In this document: positions 28,430 to 33,399 of the stretch, piece after piece
Layout: the number at the start of each line of letters is the position of its first letter
Position numbering within the stretch: the stretch's first letter is position 1
NCBI RefSeq assembly: GCF_004359215.1
Contig: NC_090610.1
Coordinates: forward strand, 345,505 to 378,903
DNA: 33,399 nt
Source: Bremia lactucae
Taxonomy: Eukaryota; Oomycota; Peronosporomycetes; Peronosporales; Peronosporaceae
Direction of reading: 5' to 3'
Position numbers and translations under genes: made by a program
The notes under the pieces: generated by a model
What the model was told of the DNA's origin: nothing
The model's input: only the letters and a program-made list of their open reading frames with translations
Database searches by the model: none

Positions 28430-29431
28430 GGCGTCGAGGATGGCGCAGTCCGTTAATGTAAAACGGTGTCTCACCCGAACTAGCGTGGACACTGTTGTTG
28501 ATAGTGAACTCCACGAAGGGGAATTATTCGCCCCAAATCGCAACCGTGCGCAATACATCCGCCACGACCCGATTGGCACGTTCCGTTTGGTCATCGGTCT
28601 GGGGATGATCAGCTGTAGACATGTGGAGCTTGCTACTCAGCAGCTCAAACACATGACGCCAAAAACCCGACGTAAAACGTGGATATCGGTCAGATGTTCT
28701 GGACTTGGGCATCCGGTAAAGTCGGTACACATGATTCAGGAACAAGAGAGCTGCAACCTTGCCTGTGATCGAAGTACTACATGGTGCTAAAAGCACAAGT
28801 TTGCTCAGTCTGTCTACAAAGACGACAAGCCTCGTCCAACTCTTGTGGTCAGGCGGCATACCAAACATGAATTCCAGACTTACTGACTTCCAACAGTTGG
28901 TTGGAATCGGTAGCGGCTTCAGTATCGCACTGCTGGACGATGCAGGCTTAATGCGCTGACACAGTTCTCAGGAGCGAATATAGTTTGCCACCCATCGATA
29001 TAGGTGTGACCACCAAAATTCCTCTGACGCTCGACATGATTTTTTTCGCGGCCAAGATGCCGACTCGATGGTGCATCATGGAGCTCGTGAAGTATTTTCA
29101 GCTTGAGATCTGTGTCATGAGGGACATACATTCTCAAGGTATCACAATGTGACAGCTGATGCCATAAAAGGCCAACGTTGTAGCTAAAGCGATTTAGCTT
29201 AGCTTTTAGGTGCGACAGAACGGAAATTTTTCGTCCACCGAAGTGATTCAAAAGCAGGCGACAAAGTTCGTCCTGACTGTAGCTCTCCTTAATTTCTGAG
29301 GTCAATGCGTTCGTCACGTGGTCTGCCTTCATGGCTGCCAACGTTGACGACTCAGCTTGTGCGTTAGCAAGAGACACACTTTCCTGGTGTCTTGCCTCGA
29401 AGTCTGGTCTGCGCAATAACGCGTCATCCAA
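28430..29431 (-). pseudogene. Gypsy-3 integrase zinc region and core
   Basis: Starts with the end of RNase H (DALLRRPDFEARHQE, 29428-29380). KLKILHELHDAPSSRHLGRE is the zinc-binding region; a Cys of its CxxC is replaced by a stop in the proper frame near 28968. The core (28868-28524) has LVVFVDRLSKLVLLAP, SDRYPRFTSGFWRHVFELL and STADHPQTDDQTERANR, so the three acidic positions D, D, E appear retained. A frame change separates the two halves. Confidence 0.8.
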
Positions 29432-29625
29432 GCATTCGACTTACCCGGTTTGTACTCAACTTTGAAGTTAAATTCAGAGAAGATTGTAAGCCATCTTGCC
29501 ATTGTAGCCGGGAGGTGCGATGACTTTATAGCGGCCTACAGTGATGCGTGATCCGTATAAACAACAAATGGTTCGGTGCATAACAGGTACACTCGGAACT
29601 TTACAAGAGCATAATTTATTAAAAA

Positions 29626-29881
29626 TTATTCCTTGTCATGCACATGGTAATTCAGTTTAGCGGCTTTTAAAAGCCGGGATTTATAAGAGATGACACGGTC
29701 AACGCCGTCATTATCCTTCTGCATAAGCGCGCTGCCGATTGCAGAACTGCTTGAATCGCAGACGACGCAAAAGGGCTTATCCGCGTCTGGCAATGCCAAG
29801 AACGGTGCCTCAACAAGAGATTGCTTCACTGATGTGAGCGCATCTACTTGTTCTTTTGACCAAACCCATTCTGCATTCTTT
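29626..29881 (-). pseudogene. Gypsy-3 RNase H, N-terminal part
   Basis: Minus strand: NAEWVWSKEQVDALTSVKQS continues into FLALPDADKPFCVVCDSSSSA and ISYKSRLLKAAKLNYHVHDKE. The catalytic Asp of the CDSSSSA box is present. Coding homology ends at about 29881 where Copia-2 begins. Confidence 0.8.
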
Positions 29882-30290
29882 TATAAGGAGGTCAGACAAG
29901 AATTCACAGGTCGATGCTACGAGTGTGATGAAGTGGGCCACAACCGTGACCAATGTCCGAAGAAGGGAGGCGCGACGTAACCCTTTGCGTTTTCAGTCGC
30001 GAGTGGTGAAGATTTGATAAATACATGGCTGCTGGATAGGGGGCCAGCTCCCACATGACCTTTATCGTGATATTTTTTCTACCTTCCAGCCAATGAGAGA
30101 TGGCCTCAAGGTGTTTGTGGCTAGTGGGGATCGCTTGCCCATATGTGGCACAGATCGATTAACCTGACACTCGACAGCGACAAGACTGCGGTCGTCAATA
30201 TCGTTCTATACATACCGGGCTAAGACCCCAAATTATTATTGATGTCGGCGCTATAGAGCGCGGATCAGAATTTTTTTTTGAAGAAGAGCA
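29882..30290 (+). pseudogene. Copia-2 zinc knuckle and protease
   Basis: CYECDEVGHNRDQC (about 29916-29957) is a CCHC knuckle. After it, WLLDRGPAPT (from 30025) stands where the protease active site D-S-G-A should be, with Ser to Arg and Ala to Pro changes and a TGA. In the next frame STFQPMRDGLKVFVASGDRL continues the protease. Inactive. Confidence 0.75.
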
Positions 30291-31325
30291 GTGCTCCATT
30301 TTATACAAAGGTCGAGTGATTGCTATGAGCAAGGTACAGGAATGATGTATGTGCTGAACTTAACAAGGTCTACAAAAGTCAGCAAAAAGGAAGCGAATGC
30401 GGTGACGACTAACTTGAATGAGTCGACGTTGTGGCATGCACGCCTTGGTCATGTTGCGCGGGATCGCATAGCAGCATTGAACAAGATAGCGGAAGGTGTT
30501 CCGCCAATTGCATTGATTGCATTGTCAGAAGACCCATGAGAGGGGTGTGCGTGTGGCAAGATGTCTGTTTTGAAATACGCAAAGACAACTGGAAGTGCGG
30601 TGAGGACGAGCTCACTACTAGAAGTGGTTCACAGCGACTTGATGGGACCAATAGATGTTGCATCCAAGCGTGTTGCTCGGTACATCGTCGTGTTTATTGA
30701 TGACTGGTTCCGGTGCGCTCATGACTACCTGGTAAAATGAAGAGCGAGGTACTGGAGAAGTTCAAGTAGTACGAAGCATTCATGGAGTCGCAGTTGAATG
30801 CTCATACCGCTGCATAACGGTGGCGAGCACTGCAGCACGAAGTTTAACAATTTCTGAGCGAAATACGGAATTCGACACCAAACAAGTGCACCGTACTCGC
30901 CCCAGCAGAACGGTCTTGCAGAAAGGACCAATCATTCGTTTGCCGAAATGGCGCGTTCGATGCTTTACTACCAGCATTTACCCAAATAATGGTGTGAAGT
31001 GGTTATGACGGCTACATACACTCAGAACCGTCTACCAAATTCGGCGTGTTATGGTACTATGCCTTACGAATTACTATGCAAGACCAAACCGTTGCTTGGA
31101 CACATGCGTGATTTTGGAAAGCGTCGCTACATTTATGTAGACTCCTCGAAGCGGAAAAGTTCGAATCCAAGACCCACCGTTGCATTTTTCTTGGATATGC
31201 TGAAGGCTTAAAAGCCTATCGTGTTAAGAGCTGTGACTTTCAAACCTTGGTAGTGTCTCGGACAAAATATCTCGATGAAAGTCCACCATATGGTACGTTT
31301 CAGCAACCAATCCTCGTCGCGCTCG
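30291..31325 (+). pseudogene. Copia-2 integrase, broken
   Basis: Pre-integrase segment: ESTLWHARLGHVARDRIAAL (about 30417-30480), the His-His of the zinc site. The core appears in shifted frames: LLEVVHSDLMGPIDVAS near 30620 and YIVVFIDDWF near 30680 (Asp region), then relics of the QQNGLAER region near 30905. TATYTQNRLPNSACYGTMPYELL from 31008 and the C-terminal FLDMLKA/AYRVKSCD region to 31290 complete it. Confidence 0.8.
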
Positions 31326-31900
31326 TGTTTTGATGATGATGATGATGGTAGAAGGACCAATCAACCAACTAATGAAAGCGAATATATGGAAGCAGACGAT
31401 GTGGACTGATGATGGCAACTCGGACCAAGTGATGGATGCAGTTTCCGATCTATCGTCATCTCACCTAGATCTTCTACTACAGCAGGCAGTTACTGATGTT
31501 GCACTCCGCTCATCGCCGACTACTGCTGCTGCTGCTGACGATATGCAGTTAAATGTGCTACCGACTCACGCACCTACCGTGCACTGTCATGACTATGATT
31601 GAATTGACCAAGGGGGAGAGATCGACTGGATTTTGGTAGTCAATCTGCGCCACACTCTACGGGATCGCGATTGATGCCGCAACTCTCAGGTGAGTTTCCC
31701 GCTTTGCCTCCGACCGCTGAAGATCGTGTAGTTCAGTGGAGGCCTCGAGATGACGTACAAGGAATTGATCATCTCATTCTGAGCCGGATCCGAAGCGGCT
31801 CAGACTCACTGATGGGTACGATATTGCACTACTAGATATAGAGATACATCGATCGTTCCAAGAACCAATTGCATCTCCAGACGCAGCTAAATGGAAGAAA
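31326..31900 (+). other. Copia-2 integrase-RT linker
   Basis: Begins with a short ATG/GAT microsatellite (31332-31348). An open stretch to 31602 is acidic and low in complexity (for example SDLSSSHLDLLLQQAV), typical of the variable linker in Copia polyproteins. Stops follow. Confidence 0.5.
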
Positions 31901-32745
31901 GCCAATAAATGAGAGCTCAGCTCTCATTCCTCGAACCATACATGGGATGCAGTACAATGTTTATATGGGGCTAGAGTAATTGGCTGCCAGTGGATGCTTT
32001 ACATCTAACGGAATGCTGGTGAAAATTTTGTTCGGTACAAAGCGCGTCTTGTAGCTTAAGGTTTTCGTCAAGTTTATGGTGTCGATTATTGGGAAACATA
32101 TTCTCCGGTCGCAAGTCTGAATTCAGTGCGCACATTTTTTGCTATATGCTGTCAGTACGGCTACGTAACACGCCATTTGGATGTAAAACTGCCTTCCTCA
32201 ATGCAACACTGGATGAAAAAATATAGATGCGTCCACCAGAAGGCACCTACCTGCTAGAAAACACGGTGTACAAGCTACGACACAGCCTGTATGGTCTTAA
32301 GCAAGCGGCTGCTGTTTGGCACAAAACGATTTGCAAGGTGCTGAAAGCGTTGGAAATCAAGCCGTGCGTTGCTGGCCCGTATATTGTGTCCGCCAATTGG
32401 ATCTAATGAATATAATGTACATTGTGCTCTACGTGGATGACCTACTAGTCTATTGTATGAGCAATGTCGAAGCTACCGAAACTAAGTCGGCACTCTCGAA
32501 GTACTACATGCTCAAAGATCTTGGTGATGTTCGCTTCGTGCTCGGCATTGAGGTAAATTACAATCGGGAGCGTGAACTTCTTCACATTTGTCAGTCGCAA
32601 TTTATAGAGCGACTTGCTGAACAATTTGGTCAGAAGTTGGCGATCTCCAGCCGCAACCCGAATGTTTTTGGTCAGAACCGAAGTGAATTTACTAATCGTG
32701 AAAAGACAGGAAGCAAAAAATATCGTGAATTGATTGGATCCCTGC
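31901..32745 (+). pseudogene. Copia-2 reverse transcriptase, truncated
   Basis: Starts with relics WDAVQCL and GCQWMLYI, then RYKARLVA, GFRQVYGVDYWETYSPVAS near 32040-32120, and TRHLDVK. The catalytic box YVDDLLVY is at about 32431-32454 in an open stretch that reads on through LKDLGDVRFVLGIEV to YRELIGSLL, where the LTR starts. The expected continuation of RT and RNase H is absent. Internal stops near 32000-32300. Confidence 0.85.
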
Positions 32746-33275
32746 TGTAACGGGCTAAAGTTGCCCTATGTTATAGTCCCCGGTAAGTACACTTGGTGTA
32801 CGTAAGGGGATGGTCAATTACTGATTTAAAGTAATTAGACCCAGCACTCGGGTGTGGCTCACATCTGTGACCAACCCTTGTGTATGTGATGCACATGGGT
32901 GCATTCACATTACGAGGGTTGACGCCTAGCGTCATCCGTTACGCGAGGTATCTAGAAAATAACGCTCGCAAAACATATTAAGTGTTATCTATAGAGATGA
33001 CATCTTAATTGGTAAAAATAGGTATCTATATTTAATACGATTAAATATAAATCAGTCTGAAAACTACTTCCTACTTGATAAGTGTGCACGAGGAGACGGA
33101 TTACCGCTCCCTTGACGACACTTAACCAGAGTACTTAGTGTGTTGGGTGAGGCCGATTGCGCGCCCACCACAACTACCTCACTGCACGAAAGAGAAGCAG
33201 GTTTAACCGCTTCCTCGCTGTGCTAGGGTGTGTGTCTAAGTAGAGCGTGGCCGCATTACGACGTGCCCGCCTACA
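32746..33275 (+). repeat. LTR F (5' LTR of right-edge Gypsy)
   Basis: Begins TGTAACGGGC immediately after the Copia RT codons and ends GCCCGCCTACA, TG...CA, two bases before a primer site. Related to LTR E over its length. Confidence 0.85.
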
Positions 33276-33277
33276 CT

Positions 33278-33285
33278 TGGTAGCA
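33278..33285 (+). other. Primer-binding site of right-edge Gypsy
   Basis: TGGTAGCA two bases after LTR F. Confidence 0.6.
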
Positions 33286-33331
33286 CTTGAAATCCTTCCC
33301 ACGACCCGCATCTCTGCGTGTGTACGTGAGG

Positions 33332-33399
33332 ATGAGCCTCAATATTGATTGGGCTCATTTTCCCCACCTCTCCGAACATCATCGGGAGGTGGCAGGGCT
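33332..33399 (+). CDS. Possible gag start, cut by window edge
   Basis: ATG at 33332 opens MSLNIDWAHFPHLSEHHREV and stays open to the end of the window. The distance from the primer site (about 45 bases) is similar to that in Gypsy-2 (27 bases). Too short to assign by sequence. Confidence 0.35.
   Translation, partial: MSLNIDWAHFPHLSEHHREVAG

Larger units (their letters stand above)
27160..29881 (-). mobile_element. Gypsy-3: 5'- and 3'-truncated Ty3/Gypsy pol
   Basis: Minus-strand RNase H, integrase and integrase C-terminal module in Gypsy order. Gag, protease and RT are absent because Copia-2 begins at about 29882. No LTR identified at the 3' side. Confidence 0.8.
29882..32745 (+). mobile_element. 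Copia-2: truncated Ty1/Copia element
   Basis: Plus-strand zinc knuckle, protease, integrase, then RT is the Ty1/Copia order. The 5' part (LTR and most of gag) is missing at the junction with Gypsy-3. The 3' part of RT, RNase H and the 3' LTR are cut off by the Gypsy LTR at 32746. Confidence 0.85.
32746..33399 (+). mobile_element. Gypsy-type element, 5' end, inserted in Copia-2
   Basis: LTR, primer site and a gag-like start are present; the rest lies beyond the right edge. The primer site is identical to the other Gypsy elements here, which is why I call it Gypsy rather than Copia. The five bases before it (CCTGC) should be repeated after the 3' LTR if it is a simple insertion. Confidence 0.75.

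Noticed and set aside
1..33399. CRISPR array, bacterial operon, prophage or toxin system
   Set aside because: No regularly spaced repeats or prokaryotic gene order; protein content is eukaryotic throughout.
1..33399. A currently mobile, intact retrotransposon
   Set aside because: Every pol region seen carries stops, frameshifts or truncation; only the right-edge element cannot be judged because it leaves the window.

Overview
This window reads as nuclear DNA of an oomycete, probably Peronosporales (a Phytophthora or downy mildew relative). Three things suggest this. First, there is a long uninterrupted gene for a seven-transmembrane receptor fused to an inositol-polyphosphate 4-phosphatase, an architecture known from oomycetes. 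Second, a good match to the oomycete core promoter (Inr plus flanking element) lies just upstream of an ATG. Third, the rest is a dense bed of decayed Ty3/Gypsy chromodomain and Ty1/Copia retrotransposons, as in the gene-sparse parts of these genomes. No tRNA, rRNA or CRISPR array was seen. A run of 630 N (13796-14425) is an assembly gap.

Layout, left to right. 1-805: 5' end of a minus-strand Gypsy element (gag start, primer site, LTR). 1147-3097: two tandem minus-strand genes for small diverged PH-like proteins. 3098-4698: no recognised gene. 4699 to about 10560: Gypsy-1 (plus), with LTR, gag, protease, RT, RNase H, integrase and chromodomain all recognisable but riddled with stops and frameshifts. 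11045-11409: an unrecognised broken minus-strand frame with a promoter-like motif. 11518-15584: Gypsy-2 (plus), same family as the left-edge element, containing the N gap and cut off within the integrase zinc-binding region. 15585-18251: Copia-1 (minus), cut off after integrase, with a 5' LTR at 17694-18251. 18715-23346: the receptor-phosphatase gene (minus), the one large intact gene. 23573-23870: coding-like relic on the minus strand just upstream. 25137-26110: two LTR remnants. 26460-26969: 3' end of another chromodomain Gypsy element. About 27160-29880: Gypsy-3 (minus), RNase H and integrase. 29882-32745: Copia-2 (plus), cut off inside RT by another Gypsy element whose 5' LTR (32746-33275), primer site and first gag codons run off the right edge.

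The retroelements are relics; no complete coding-competent copy is present. The receptor-phosphatase should sit in a membrane, sense an unknown ligand with a cysteine-rich, glycosylation-prone ectodomain and dephosphorylate phosphoinositides on the cytosolic face. The PH-like proteins, if they bind phosphoinositides, would belong to the same signalling theme, but nothing in the sequence links them directly. The most notable pattern outside the genes is that four LTRs combine two upstream halves with two downstream halves at one common breakpoint.
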